Source: Bacteroidaceae bacterium
Lineage (GTDB): Bacteria; Bacteroidota; Bacteroidia; Bacteroidales; Bacteroidaceae
Direction of reading: 5' to 3'
DNA length: 42,346 bases
NCBI GenBank assembly: GCA_017483765.1
Contig: JAFUVE010000020.1
Span: forward strand, 1 to 42,346
The notes beneath the pieces are model-generated. The model ran no database searches, was not told where the DNA came from, and saw only the letters and a program-made list of their open reading frames with translations. Position 1 is the stretch's first letter; each line of letters starts with the position of its first letter. Of this stretch, positions 24,764 to 33,834 are shown piece after piece. Made by a program: the position numbers and the translations under genes.

Positions 24764-27427
24764 ATGAATGGTAATATGATCCATGTTTTCAGGGTATTTC
24801 TGCTTTTGCTGATGGCGTTTCAAGCGTCACTGACCAAAGCTCAGGTGTCTGGTGTCGTGATTGACTCCAGAAGCCGGAAACCGCTTGACTATGTCAACGT
24901 TTTCTATGAAGGGAAAGGCGTGGGCACGATGACGGACGAGGATGGAAAGTTCGTCATCAAGGCCAATCCACAGTGGAAGACGCTCACGATATCAACGATG
25001 GGATATATCAAGCAGACCGTCAACCTCGTACCGGGAAAAACCACCAACCTCAAAATCAAGCTCGTCCAGGAGCCGCGTGAGCTCCAGGCTGTCACCATCA
25101 CGGCAAAGAAAGGAAAATACAGCAGGAAAAACAATCCGGCGGTGGAGTTCATGAGGAAAGTCATCGCACATAAGAAAATCAACGACCTCAAGGCCAACGA
25201 CTACTACTCTTATTCCAAGTATGAGAAGATGACTTTCTCTGTCAATGAGTTCACGGAGAAAGTCTTCGACGTGGAGGAAGGAAAACGGTTTGCCTTCCTG
25301 AAGGACCACGTGGAGACATGCCCGAAAACTGGCAAACTCATACTTCCGCTCACCGTCGACGAGACGCTCTCATCCGTCTTCTATAGAAAACAGCCTGAGC
25401 TGCTCAAGGAACTTGTCAAAGCCAAGAACTCCAGGGGAATCAACGAACTTATCAACACCGGAGAAATCCTTACCACAACCCTCAAGGACTGCTTCACCGA
25501 CGTCAACATCTATGACGAGGAATGCCGTCTGCTGCAGCTCCATTTCAAAAGTCCTATCGCAAACTCAGCCATCTCTTTCTACAGATATTATCTGCAGGAC
25601 ACCATCGCCATAGAGAACGACAGCGTCATACAGCTGGGATTCCTTCCTAACAACCAGCAGGACGTCGGCTTCTCCGGCTATCTCTATGTCATGAAGGACT
25701 CCACATATCAGGTGCGCCGAGTGGAACTGAACATACCGAAGCGAAGCGACGTGAACTTCGTGAAGAACATGATTATAGAGCAGGAATTTGAGGAACTGCC
25801 CACTGGTGAGCGGGTCATGACACAGAACGACATGCTCATCGAGCTGGAGCTGATGAGCTGGCTCAGCAAACTGCAGGTGCAGCGCACAATCCGCCAGTTC
25901 GACTATGCGTTTGTACCCGTTCCCAATTCTGTCTTCAAGCATATCAAGGGAGATGTCTTCCAGGAGCCGGATGCCACCATGCACACCGACGACGCCTTCT
26001 GGAACCAGTACCGAAAAGTGGAACTGACCGACAAAGAGGGCGAGATGAAGTCCTTTATCGACAAAATCACAGATATCAAGGGATTCAAGATTTTCATCTT
26101 TGGTGCTAAAGCCCTTATCGAGAACTTTGTGGAGACTTCCGACTCCCTGCAGAACAACAAGTTCGATTTCGGACCTATCAACACCATCGTATCGTTCAAC
26201 GACTACGACAAGACACGTTTCCGTATCTCAGGACTGACCACGGCTCACCTCAATCCACACCTCTTCTGGAGTGGATATGCCGCCTACGGTACGAAGACGA
26301 AGAATTTCTACGGTAAGTCGGAATTTACCTATGCTTTCAATAAAAAAGCATATCTCACTCGTGAGTTCCCGAAGAACAACCTCCACGTCTACTATTGGAA
26401 CGACATCATATCGCCTTTCGACAAGTTCATACCTACCGACAAGGACAATATGTTCACCAGCTTCAAGACCAACAAGGTGGACCAGTACATGCACACCAAT
26501 GAGTTTAAAATCATGTACGACCGCGAATGGTATGACGGAATGAAACTGCAGGCTTACTACAAGCGAACACGCGACAAGGCTGTTGACAAGCTCTTCTTCC
26601 AGCCACTCGGCACCGACGCGGCAGTCACTGCGTCAGGTAATATGGCTGACCTAAAGTACGATCCCACGAAATACCAGCGTGAGTTCAACACGTCGGAATT
26701 TAAGGTCAGCATGTCCTTCGAGCCGGGAGCCACATATATCAACACGAAGCAACGACGTATCAAAATCAATAAAGACGCACCGATTATCTCTGTGTCACAC
26801 ACCATCGGACTCAACCACTTCCTGGGAGGTGATTACAGCTACAACGTGACGGAGGCGGGTATCTACAAACGCCTTTATGTGCCAAGCGGATGGGGATATA
26901 TCAGCACAGACATCAAGGCGGGCATACAGTGGAACAAGGTACCGTTCCCGCTCCTTATCCATCCTGCCGCCAACCAGTCATATATTGTCGAGGACTTCAC
27001 TTTCTCACTCATCAACAACCTGGAGTTCCTTAACGACCGCTATCTCTCCGGTATGATTGAGTGGGACCTCTGCGGAAAGATTCTCAATAGAATACCGCTG
27101 CTCAAAAAATTGCAGTGGCGTGAGCTGATTGGATTCAACATCCTTTGGGGAACGCTCTCCGACAAGAACAATCCAGCTAAGTCCAACTTTACCGACTCTG
27201 AGCTCTTCTATTTCCCAGGACACTTCAGAAAAGATGCCGACGGAAAGGAGTACTACGAGTGTAACACCGTCATTATGGACAGAAAACGACCTTATATGGA
27301 ATTGCGACTGGGTATTCACAACATATTCAAACTCTTCCATATCGAGTATGTGAAACGTCTGTCGTACAAGAACAACCCTGGGGTCAATAAGGACGGTATC
27401 AGATTTATGTTCCGTATGCAGTTCTGA
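24764..27427 (+). CDS. DUF5686 protein with carboxypeptidase-regulatory-like domain
   Basis: The open frame extends upstream to 24722, but that part overlaps a terminator. The ATG at 24764 or the one at 24776 (MIHVFRVFLLLLMAFQASL, a good signal peptide) is preferred. After the signal peptide, residues about 25-110 form a CarboxypepD_reg-like (CNA-B type) beta domain: VSGVVIDSRSRKPLDYVNV, then LTISTMGY. The rest (about 780 residues) is the DUF5686 region with many alternating beta-strand segments, ending in an aromatic RFMFRMQF tail as in outer-membrane beta-barrels. This architecture is common in Bacteroidetes. The function is unknown; a role in outer-membrane assembly or transport is plausible. 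It follows the inositol-phosphate synthase, but a terminator separates the two. Confidence 0.88.
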   Translation: MNGNMIHVFRVFLLLLMAFQASLTKAQVSGVVIDSRSRKPLDYVNVFYEGKGVGTMTDEDGKFVIKANPQWKTLTISTMGYIKQTVNLVPGKTTNLKIKLVQEPRELQAVTITAKKGKYSRKNNPAVEFMRKVIAHKKINDLKANDYYSYSKYEKMTFSVNEFTEKVFDVEEGKRFAFLKDHVETCPKTGKLILPLTVDETLSSVFYRKQPELLKELVKAKNSRGINELINTGEILTTTLKDCFTDVNIYDEECRLLQLHFKSPIANSAISFYRYYLQDTIAIENDSVIQLGFLPNNQQDVGFSGYLYVMKDSTYQVRRVELNIPKRSDVNFVKNMIIEQEFEELPTGERVMTQNDMLIELELMSWLSKLQVQRTIRQFDYAFVPVPNSVFKHIKGDVFQEPDATMHTDDAFWNQYRKVELTDKEGEMKSFIDKITDIKGFKIFIFGAKALIENFVETSDSLQNNKFDFGPINTIVSFNDYDKTRFRISGLTTAHLNPHLFWSGYAAYGTKTKNFYGKSEFTYAFNKKAYLTREFPKNNLHVYYWNDIISPFDKFIPTDKDNMFTSFKTNKVDQYMHTNEFKIMYDREWYDGMKLQAYYKRTRDKAVDKLFFQPLGTDAAVTASGNMADLKYDPTKYQREFNTSEFKVSMSFEPGATYINTKQRRIKINKDAPIISVSHTIGLNHFLGGDYSYNVTEAGIYKRLYVPSGWGYISTDIKAGIQWNKVPFPLLIHPAANQSYIVEDFTFSLINNLEFLNDRYLSGMIEWDLCGKILNRIPLLKKLQWRELIGFNILWGTLSDKNNPAKSNFTDSELFYFPGHFRKDADGKEYYECNTVIMDRKRPYMELRLGIHNIFKLFHIEYVKRLSYKNNPGVNKDGIRFMFRMQF

Positions 27428-27444
27428 TTCCATCCCTGCATTAT

Positions 27445-27511
27445 ACTTTAAACATTTAGTTTTTAACAGAAAAGTTATTGCTCTTTAAACTTTAAACATT
27501 CATCTTTAAAC
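27445..27511 (+). repeat. A/T-rich degenerate repeats before fabG
   Basis: The spacer before the fabG-like gene holds repeated ACTTTAAACATT-type units (27445-27458, 27483-27500, 27503-27511). Similar units occur at 38235-38270, before the DUF1573 gene. No gene or promoter match is otherwise visible here. Confidence 0.6.
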
Positions 27512-27513
27512 TA

Positions 27514-28248
27514 ATGAATAAGTTCGCATTGGTCACTGGCGGCTCCAGGGGCATCGGACGGGAAATCTGCCTGAAGCTGGCGTCCATGGGCTATCCAGTC
27601 ATCATCAACTTCGCATCCAACAAGGCTGCCGCTGAGGAGGTGGCGAAGATAATCATGGATGACGGGGGAGTGGCTGAGATGTTGCAGTTTGATGTGTCCG
27701 ACCAGAAGGCTGTTGACGAGACGCTCGACCAATGGGAGGCCGCCCATCCGGACGACTATGTGGAGGTACTGGTCAACAACGCCGGTATTCGCCGCGATAA
27801 TGTCATGTTTATGATGGCGGATGAGGAATGGCATCAGGTGCTTGACACCACGCTCAACGGATTCTTCTACCTCACACGCCGGCTCCTCAAGCATATGATG
27901 CCACGGAAACGAGGAGGACGGATCATCAATGTGGCGTCGCTATCCGGTCTCAAGGGTATGCCCGGACAGACCAACTACAGTGCGGCGAAAGCCGGACTTA
28001 TCGGCGCAACCAAGGCGTTGGCCCAGGAGGTGGCACCGCGAAATGTCACTGTCAACGCGGTGGCTCCCGGATTCATCGAGACGGACATGACCAAGGACCT
28101 GCCGCAGGACGAACTCAAGAAACTCGTGCCGATGCAGCGATTCGGAAAACCGCAAGAGGTTGCGGCGGCAGTCGCTTTCCTGGCGTCTCCCGATGCCTCA
28201 TATATCACAGGCGAGGTCATCAACATCAACGGAGGACTGTACACGTAG
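27514..28248 (+). CDS. fabG: 3-oxoacyl-ACP reductase (FabG-like short-chain dehydrogenase)
   Basis: FabG reduces 3-oxoacyl-ACP with NADPH in fatty-acid or polyketide elongation. The 244-residue protein has the short-chain dehydrogenase set: TGGSRGIGRE (cofactor loop), LVNNAGIRRD, the catalytic Ser in NVASLSGLKG, the YSAAK Tyr-Lys pair, and VAPGFIETDM. The C-terminus ends ITGEVININGGLYT as in FabG. It is followed, 181 bp away, by a ketosynthase gene on the same strand. The pair resembles the accessory reductase/ketosynthase pair of aryl-polyene or flexirubin pathways, but no other pathway genes are visible. The stop codon lies inside the first copy of a 30-bp hairpin repeat. Confidence 0.9.
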   Translation: MNKFALVTGGSRGIGREICLKLASMGYPVIINFASNKAAAEEVAKIIMDDGGVAEMLQFDVSDQKAVDETLDQWEAAHPDDYVEVLVNNAGIRRDNVMFMMADEEWHQVLDTTLNGFFYLTRRLLKHMMPRKRGGRIINVASLSGLKGMPGQTNYSAAKAGLIGATKALAQEVAPRNVTVNAVAPGFIETDMTKDLPQDELKKLVPMQRFGKPQEVAAAVAFLASPDASYITGEVININGGLYT

Positions 28249-28274
28249 AGACGCGCCGTGGTGCGTCTGTAAAC
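28245..28274. repeat. 30-bp palindromic repeat, copy 1 (contains the fabG stop)
   Basis: The unit starts GTAGAGACGC and carries a stem AGACGCGCC/GGTGCGTCT around a GT loop, with one G-T wobble pair. The TAG stop codon of the fabG-like gene is part of the repeat (28246-28248). Confidence 0.8.
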
Positions 28275-28290
28275 ATCATAGGCTGTACTA

Positions 28291-28320
28291 GTAGAGACGC
28301 GCCGTGGCGCGTCTTGTAAC
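28291..28320. repeat. 30-bp palindromic repeat, copy 2
   Basis: Same element as copy 1 with a perfect 9-bp stem AGACGCGCC/GGCGCGTCT, 46 bp further on. It is followed by a run of eight A residues in the DNA. Confidence 0.8.
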
Positions 28321-28390
28321 TAAAAAAAACTCGTAAACCGTTTTATTCAACATCAATACTTTAGTCGCTTTTACGACTATCTGCTAAATA

Positions 28391-28410
28391 CACTTTTCAC
28401 CATTCACTAT
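28391..28410 (+). repeat. CACTTTTCAC-type direct repeat copy before the ketosynthase
   Basis: This is a 20-base copy of the unit described at 16434-16456, with one mismatch (CACC for CACT). It is followed by a degenerate TTCTCTTTTCACTCTC tract up to the ATG at 28430. Confidence 0.6.
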
Positions 28411-28429
28411 TCTCTTTTCACTCTCTTCT

Positions 28430-29653
28430 ATGTCAAATCGTGTTGTCATCACAGGTATGGGCATTTGGTCCTGCCTCGGTCAAGATCTGCAAACAGTAAA
28501 AGATTCCCTTTATAACGGTAAGTCTGGCATCGGACTGCAGCCGGATCGTCTTGAGTATGGCTACCGCTCTGGACTTACAGGCATCGTTCCGGAGCCGGTC
28601 ATCACACAGCAGATGCTCGACCGCCACACCCGTGCCGGCATGTCGGAGGAGGCGAAATATGCCTATATGGCCAGTCGTCAGGCGTTCGATATGGCTCATG
28701 TTGACGACGCTTATTTGAGACAGAATGAAGTGGGGTGTATTTTTGGTAATGACTCATCGGCAAAACCGGTGATTGAGGCTTCGAAAATCATGGATGAGAA
28801 GCACGACTCAGCCATGCTCGGATATGGCATCATCTTCCAGTCCATGAATTCTACGGTGAACATGAACCTCAGCACCATCTTTCACTTGAGGGGAGTCAAT
28901 TTCACTGTCAGTGCGGCTTGTGCAAGTGGAAGCCATTCCATCGGGCTGGGCTATATGCTCATCAAGCAGGGACTGCAGGACATGGTGCTCTGTGGTGGCG
29001 CGCAGGAGACGAATTATTACTCTATGGCATCTTTCGACGCCCTTGGAGCGTTCTCTGTCCGTATGGACGAGCCGAAAAAAGCCAGCCGGCCTTTCGACCG
29101 CGACCGTGACGGACTCATTCCGAGTGGGGGAGCGGCGGCACTGGTACTGGAGAGTTATGACCATGCCGTGGCTCGTGGGGCTGATATCTTGGCGGAAGTA
29201 ATCGGATACGGATTCTCCAGCAACGGGGGTGGCATATCCGAGCCCAGCGACGAAGGCAGCGTCATTGCCATGACGAGGGCTATCAAGGATGCGGATGTCA
29301 GCCTTGATGACATTGACTATATCAACGCACACGCCACATCCACGAAACAGGGAGACATGTACGAAGCTATTGCGCTTGGCAGGATGTTCCAGGGTAAGCG
29401 GGCGCTCATCAGCTCAACCAAGTCTATGACCGGTCATGAATGTTGGATGGCCGGTGCCAGCGAGCTGGTTTATTCCATCATTATGATGCAGCACAACTTC
29501 GTGGCACCGAACATCAACCTCGAAAATCCAGACGAACACGCTGAAATGCTGAATCTTACCCCGAAAACCGTCGATACGGAAGTCAACACCGTGCTCAGCA
29601 ACTCATTCGGTTTCGGTGGCACCAACTCAGCCCTCGTCATCCGGAAATTATAG
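28430..29653 (+). CDS. beta-ketoacyl-ACP synthase (FabB/FabF-like)
   Basis: This 407-residue condensing enzyme extends an acyl chain with malonyl-ACP. The catalytic Cys lies in VSAACASGSHSIGLG, the first catalytic His in INAHATSTKQGD, the Lys-His motif in STKSMTGHECWMAGA, and the C-terminal FGFGGTNSALVI completes the thiolase fold. The full Cys-His-His triad is therefore present. In housekeeping FabF loci one expects acpP and fabF adjacent; neither acpP nor fabD is here. A secondary fatty-acid or aryl-polyene-like role with the upstream FabG is possible. A hairpin at 29691-29709 may end the transcript. Confidence 0.9.
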   Translation: MSNRVVITGMGIWSCLGQDLQTVKDSLYNGKSGIGLQPDRLEYGYRSGLTGIVPEPVITQQMLDRHTRAGMSEEAKYAYMASRQAFDMAHVDDAYLRQNEVGCIFGNDSSAKPVIEASKIMDEKHDSAMLGYGIIFQSMNSTVNMNLSTIFHLRGVNFTVSAACASGSHSIGLGYMLIKQGLQDMVLCGGAQETNYYSMASFDALGAFSVRMDEPKKASRPFDRDRDGLIPSGGAAALVLESYDHAVARGADILAEVIGYGFSSNGGGISEPSDEGSVIAMTRAIKDADVSLDDIDYINAHATSTKQGDMYEAIALGRMFQGKRALISSTKSMTGHECWMAGASELVYSIIMMQHNFVAPNINLENPDEHAEMLNLTPKTVDTEVNTVLSNSFGFGGTNSALVIRKL

Positions 29654-29690
29654 CCAATTTATTTACATCTCCCCATAATTTGTCATCTAT

Positions 29691-29720
29691 GCTGTAACAT
29701 TGTTGCAGCCCTATTTTTCA
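29691..29720 (+). terminator. possible terminator after the ketosynthase
   Basis: Arms GCTGTAACA/TGTTGCAGC (29691-29709) form a stem with one wobble pair and a tiny loop, followed by CCTATTTTTC. It overlaps the 3' end of the convergent permease gene. The U tail is short. Confidence 0.4.
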
Positions 29721-30638
29721 ATTTTTCTTTCCTCTTTTCAAATCTATGCGGCTCTTGCTTTGCGTCACCAGCCACACACCGGTGAACACCAGCACAACAG
29801 CCACAGACTGCCCGATGCCAAACACACTCAACCCCACAACCACACTCACCACACAAGCCACGATCGGCTGCACATAGTTATACATCGCCACCACGGTAGG
29901 ACGCAGGGTCTTCTGACCACGTATCATCAGAATATAAGCCAGGAACGTGCCGCAGAACACCACGAATCCAGTCTCCAGCCATACGCGTAGGCTGATCTCT
30001 GTCCATGCCAGCTCCTGCATTCTGGAAAATGACAAAGGCATGATCACGATGGCGGCATACGTGATCATCCATTTCATGCATGTGATTACGGTATATTTTT
30101 GTATCAGATGCTTGAACAACGTGAGATAGATGGCGAAACACAGCTGAGCACTCAGGCAGAGCAAGTCTCCCGTCAGATTGGAGTCGCCTGATGCGTGCTT
30201 GCCGGATGTGATCAGAATGAAAGCTCCGATGGCGCCACAAAACACTCCGCTTACCTTCTTGCTGGTGATGGGCTCACGCAGAAATACCGCTGCAAGTATC
30301 ATCGTGATGATAGGCATCATCGTCGTCATGATGCTTGCATTCACTGGAGACGTCATCGACAAGCCTATCGTATAGCAGCATTGGTTCAGAACGATGCTCA
30401 GCATGCCAGCAAAAAAGAACAGCAGCATGTCCTTTGGCTTGACTTTTTCCTGCCTTACAAAGAAGGAAGCCACCCAAAAACAAGCCGCTCCACCGATAAC
30501 GCGGAACGTTACCATCTCCAAGCCACCTACGCCATTTACCATCGCATGTTTGCCAAGCGGTGCCATCAGTCCCCAGATGGCGCACGCGGCAAACATGCAG
30601 ATATGGCCTATGATTGTTGAGTTATTCTTCACAATCAA
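29718..30638 (-). CDS. EamA/DMT family permease
   Basis: The 306-residue protein has ten hydrophobic helices in two EamA repeats. The first begins near IGHICMFAACAIWGLMAPLGK and ends with the PITSKKVSGVFCGAIGAFIL segment. The second begins around DLLCLSAQLCFAIYLTLFKH and ends with QSVAVVLVFTGVWLVTQ. It belongs to the drug/metabolite transporter superfamily, whose members export amino acids, nucleosides or related metabolites; the substrate cannot be read. It is the last gene of a minus-strand run but is separated from the POT transporter by 100 bp. Confidence 0.88.
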   Translation of the reverse strand: MIVKNNSTIIGHICMFAACAIWGLMAPLGKHAMVNGVGGLEMVTFRVIGGAACFWVASFFVRQEKVKPKDMLLFFFAGMLSIVLNQCCYTIGLSMTSPVNASIMTTMMPIITMILAAVFLREPITSKKVSGVFCGAIGAFILITSGKHASGDSNLTGDLLCLSAQLCFAIYLTLFKHLIQKYTVITCMKWMITYAAIVIMPLSFSRMQELAWTEISLRVWLETGFVVFCGTFLAYILMIRGQKTLRPTVVAMYNYVQPIVACVVSVVVGLSVFGIGQSVAVVLVFTGVWLVTQSKSRIDLKRGKKN

Positions 30639-30738
30639 GTCGTAATATCGTTTAAAACTCGGTTAGTATTTTTACGAAATATAATAAAATTTACTAATCC
30701 AAGAAATTAATTGTAAATGCTTTAATCGTAAATCCTGT

Positions 30739-32262
30739 TTACGCCACTTTGTTCAACTTCTTCAATATGCAGAAGATGAAGGCGGCGGATACGAGGCAGA
30801 TGACTGCCAGCACACCCCAGATGAGCGTCAGGCTCTGACCCCACATCAAGGCTGGGATGGCCACGAGGAAGTTACCAATGGCAGTGGCTACGAACCAGCC
30901 ACCCATCATCATGCCCTTATACTTTGGAGGTGCCACCTTAGATACGAATGAGATTCCGATCGGCGAGAGCAGCAACTCGGCAAAGGTGAGAATAAGATAG
31001 GTGATAATCAAGAGATTCGGTGTGACGTCGGCTACGTGGTTTGCAATCTCCTTACCGCCTTCCATGTGTGTCGACGGCTCGGGCAGACCTACGCAAGCCA
31101 GTGTCATGATGATATAAGCTGCGGCGGCGACAAGCATACCCAAACCAATCTTCAGAGGGGCTTTGGGTTCTTTGCCTTTCTTTGCCATCGCACCGAATAT
31201 TGCCATGCTCACGGGTGTCAGCAGAACGACGAATGCAGGGTTGAACTGCTGGAAAATCGGGGCTTCAATGTTGATGCTGGACTCTGCGCTGAAGTATTTC
31301 CATATCAGACCGCCAACTGCCAGGACGACGACAAGGGCAGAGATACCCTTGGATTTCGCACTTCCGTTCTGGAACAAGCCAAACAGACCGTACACAACAA
31401 ATATCAGCAACACAAGATTCCATACATCATAGAACATCGTCTCGATGCCGGTCACTGTGTGATTGGTATACTGCTCGGCAAAGAAGGTCAGTGTCGATCC
31501 GTTCTGATGGAAGGCCATCCAGAAGAAAATCACAACGGCAAACACAAGGCAAAGGGCTACAATACGCTCTTTCGTCTCTGACTTGGATATTTCCTCCACG
31601 GGCTGTGATGCTGTTGTTGGTTTTGCTCCGCTGTAGTCCGCATGCTTGAAGGTGTTGCGGAACGCAAAGTAGATGGCGATGGATATAATCAGGGAGATGC
31701 AGGCGATTCCGAATGCGAAGTGGTAGGAATCCTCCTTGCTGTAGCCGTATTCATTCTGCATATAGAGCATGATGCCGATGGCGGCGCTGGCTGCGAACAT
31801 CGCACCGATGTTGATGGCCATGTAGAACAGAGAGAATCCGTTGTCGCGTTGCGACGCATATTTCGGATCTTCATAAAGATTACCCACCAGCACCTGAAGG
31901 TTTCCTTTGAATAAGGCCGTACCCAGGCAAATCAGCAACAGGGCGGCGCCCATGGCCGTGATGGCTGTCGTTCCGCTTCCAAGAGGAATAGCCAGGAACA
32001 GATAGCCGAGAAACATGATGGAGATACCGACGGTCACGCACTTGCCGTAGCCAATCTTGTCGGCAAGCATTCCACCGAACAAGGGCAGAAAGTAAACCAG
32101 CATCAAAAATGAGGAGTAAATCAGTCCGGCTGTGCCTTCGTTGAATCCAAAATTGTCCTTTAGAAACAAAGCGAAGACGGCAAGCATTGTGTAGTAGCCG
32201 AAGCGCTCGCCTGTGTTGGCCAATGCCAGTGCATATAGGCCTTTAGGTTGTCCGTTAAACAT
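30739..32262 (-). CDS. peptide transporter of the POT/PTR2 family
   Basis: The 507-residue protein is a proton-coupled oligopeptide transporter with about 14 hydrophobic segments. It has the characteristic N-terminal LANTGERFGYYTML motif and a later GNLYEDPKYASQRDNGFSLF loop. It also has a FAELLLSPIGISFVSKVAP segment like the PTR2 second signature. In the canonical ExxERFxYY motif the first Glu is Asn here (NTGERFGYY), as in other Bacteroidetes members I recall, so proton coupling may differ from the standard mechanism. It probably imports di- and tripeptides, a fitting role near the S9 peptidase gene upstream. Confidence 0.9.
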   Translation of the reverse strand: MFNGQPKGLYALALANTGERFGYYTMLAVFALFLKDNFGFNEGTAGLIYSSFLMLVYFLPLFGGMLADKIGYGKCVTVGISIMFLGYLFLAIPLGSGTTAITAMGAALLLICLGTALFKGNLQVLVGNLYEDPKYASQRDNGFSLFYMAINIGAMFAASAAIGIMLYMQNEYGYSKEDSYHFAFGIACISLIISIAIYFAFRNTFKHADYSGAKPTTASQPVEEISKSETKERIVALCLVFAVVIFFWMAFHQNGSTLTFFAEQYTNHTVTGIETMFYDVWNLVLLIFVVYGLFGLFQNGSAKSKGISALVVVLAVGGLIWKYFSAESSINIEAPIFQQFNPAFVVLLTPVSMAIFGAMAKKGKEPKAPLKIGLGMLVAAAAYIIMTLACVGLPEPSTHMEGGKEIANHVADVTPNLLIITYLILTFAELLLSPIGISFVSKVAPPKYKGMMMGGWFVATAIGNFLVAIPALMWGQSLTLIWGVLAVICLVSAAFIFCILKKLNKVA

Positions 32263-32288
32263 AGTAGTAATTATTTTAGCAGTTATTA

Positions 32289-32318
32289 GTAGAGACGCCC
32301 CGTGGGGCGTCTTGTAAC
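32289..32318. repeat. 30-bp palindromic repeat, copy 3
   Basis: Third copy of the GTAGAGACGC element. The stem is AGACGCCCC/GGGGCGTCT: relative to copy 2, a G-to-C change on one arm is matched by a C-to-G change on the other, so pairing is preserved. It lies 27 bp upstream of the POT transporter start. Confidence 0.8.
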
Positions 32319-32426
32319 TATTTTCAGTTTTTTTTGTTTAGAATTTCCCTTTTTCAGCCTCCGAATCTATTTTTACCTTCCACTTTTAACTAATCTCACT
32401 CTCAACTCTAAACCCTAAACTCTCAA

Positions 32427-33788
32427 CTATTTCTGTATATTAGGTCGCTCTAGTCCATAGCCTTTCTTCCTGTCTTCCACTTTCAGCAACAACGCGATGA
32501 CGATGGCGATGACACCGCAAACTGCGAAGATGGTCATCGTGGTTGTGTAGTCTATCGTTCCGTCTGCTGCCGTGTTGGCCTGGTTCACTTTGCCTATCAG
32601 AATCGGCACGAGCGACAGGCCAATGTTCTGAATGTAGAAGATCAGGGCGTAGGCGGTACCAAGAAGTTTCATCGGGATAATCTTCGGAACGGATGGCCAC
32701 ATGGCCGACGGAACCAGTCCGAACGCGATGCCCAGCAGCACCATCATCGAGATGGCGATTGCCACCGATGTCAGTGTTGGAATGGCAAATACGGCATGGA
32801 CTACAGTGAGAAGTACCGATCCAATAATCATGAGTGTGGCACCCTTTCCGATGCGGTCGTAGATATAGCCGAACAGCGGTGTCAGCACGATGGTGCCGTA
32901 AGGCAGCATCGAAGGAATGGCACCGGCAAAGTCTGCCTCCACACCATATTTGATCATCATCAGCTTCGTTGCGAATTTCAGGAACGGGAACACGCCGGCA
33001 TAGAACATCAGGCACAGAAGGGTGATATACCAGAAACCGCGGTTTGTGAACAGCAGCTTCAAGTCGGAGAACTTGAACTGATCCTCTGGGTCGGCTTCGG
33101 CTGTTGCAGCGGCTGCCTTGTCTTCTTTCTTGTCCATCACGCAATATACAAGGAATGACACCATGGCCACGCAGAGCAAGGCGGCACCAAGGAACACGGC
33201 GGAAGGAACACCGCTGTGACTTTGGGCGAACGGAAGGGCGAAACTCAATGCGGCGGCTGTACCGAATCGGGCCAAAGCCACTTGCACACCCATTGCCAAT
33301 GCCAGCTCATGGCCGGTGAACCATTTCACAATCACTTTCGACACCGTGATACCGGCTATCTCACAGCCTACACCATAGATGGCAAATCCCACGCAGGCCC
33401 AGATCACCTGGGTGCTGTAGCCGAACAGCTGACCGTCGAACTCATTGCTTACGGCCCACCATTTGATCAGTGCACCGCCAAACATGAGGACTGTCGACAT
33501 GATGCCGGTGAAGCGGATGCCGAACTTGTCGAGGATAATGCCACCGAAGAACAGCAGCAACAGGAATACGTTGAAAAATCCGTAGGAACCGGAGAAGAAG
33601 CCGTATTCGTCGCTTGTCCAGCCCAGACCCATGCCGCCGTCTTCCTTGGCTGCCGTAAGCAGTGGTTCGAGCGGTGACATCACGTCTGTGAAGAAATAGG
33701 CCGCCATCATCGTGACGGACACGATTATCAAGGCGGTCCAGCGGGCCGCTGCTGAGTCACTCAGCTTTTTCTGTATCATCTCTTTCAT
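32427..33788 (-). CDS. major facilitator superfamily transporter
   Basis: The 453-residue protein has twelve hydrophobic helices in two halves, separated by a charged central loop (MDKKEDKAAAATAEADPED). MFS features include the GGIILDKFGIRFTG loop between helices 2 and 3 and the matching second-half loop YDRIGKGATLMII. The N-terminal cytoplasmic segment reads MKEMIQKKLSDSAAARWTAL. I do not recognise a substrate-specific subfamily; the protein most resembles the Bacteroidetes organic-anion or sugar-phosphate-like MFS group. It lies between the S9 peptidase (46 bp) and POT transporter genes on the same strand. Confidence 0.88.
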   Translation of the reverse strand: MKEMIQKKLSDSAAARWTALIIVSVTMMAAYFFTDVMSPLEPLLTAAKEDGGMGLGWTSDEYGFFSGSYGFFNVFLLLLFFGGIILDKFGIRFTGIMSTVLMFGGALIKWWAVSNEFDGQLFGYSTQVIWACVGFAIYGVGCEIAGITVSKVIVKWFTGHELALAMGVQVALARFGTAAALSFALPFAQSHSGVPSAVFLGAALLCVAMVSFLVYCVMDKKEDKAAAATAEADPEDQFKFSDLKLLFTNRGFWYITLLCLMFYAGVFPFLKFATKLMMIKYGVEADFAGAIPSMLPYGTIVLTPLFGYIYDRIGKGATLMIIGSVLLTVVHAVFAIPTLTSVAIAISMMVLLGIAFGLVPSAMWPSVPKIIPMKLLGTAYALIFYIQNIGLSLVPILIGKVNQANTAADGTIDYTTTMTIFAVCGVIAIVIALLLKVEDRKKGYGLERPNIQK

Positions 33789-33834
33789 ATCTCAATTTGT
33801 TTGTTTACATAAAGTGGATAAAATCGATTGGATA

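Noticed and set aside
29700-29990. Plus-strand open frame antisense to the EamA permease end
   Set aside because: His/Thr-rich shadow of the permease with no start signal or motif.
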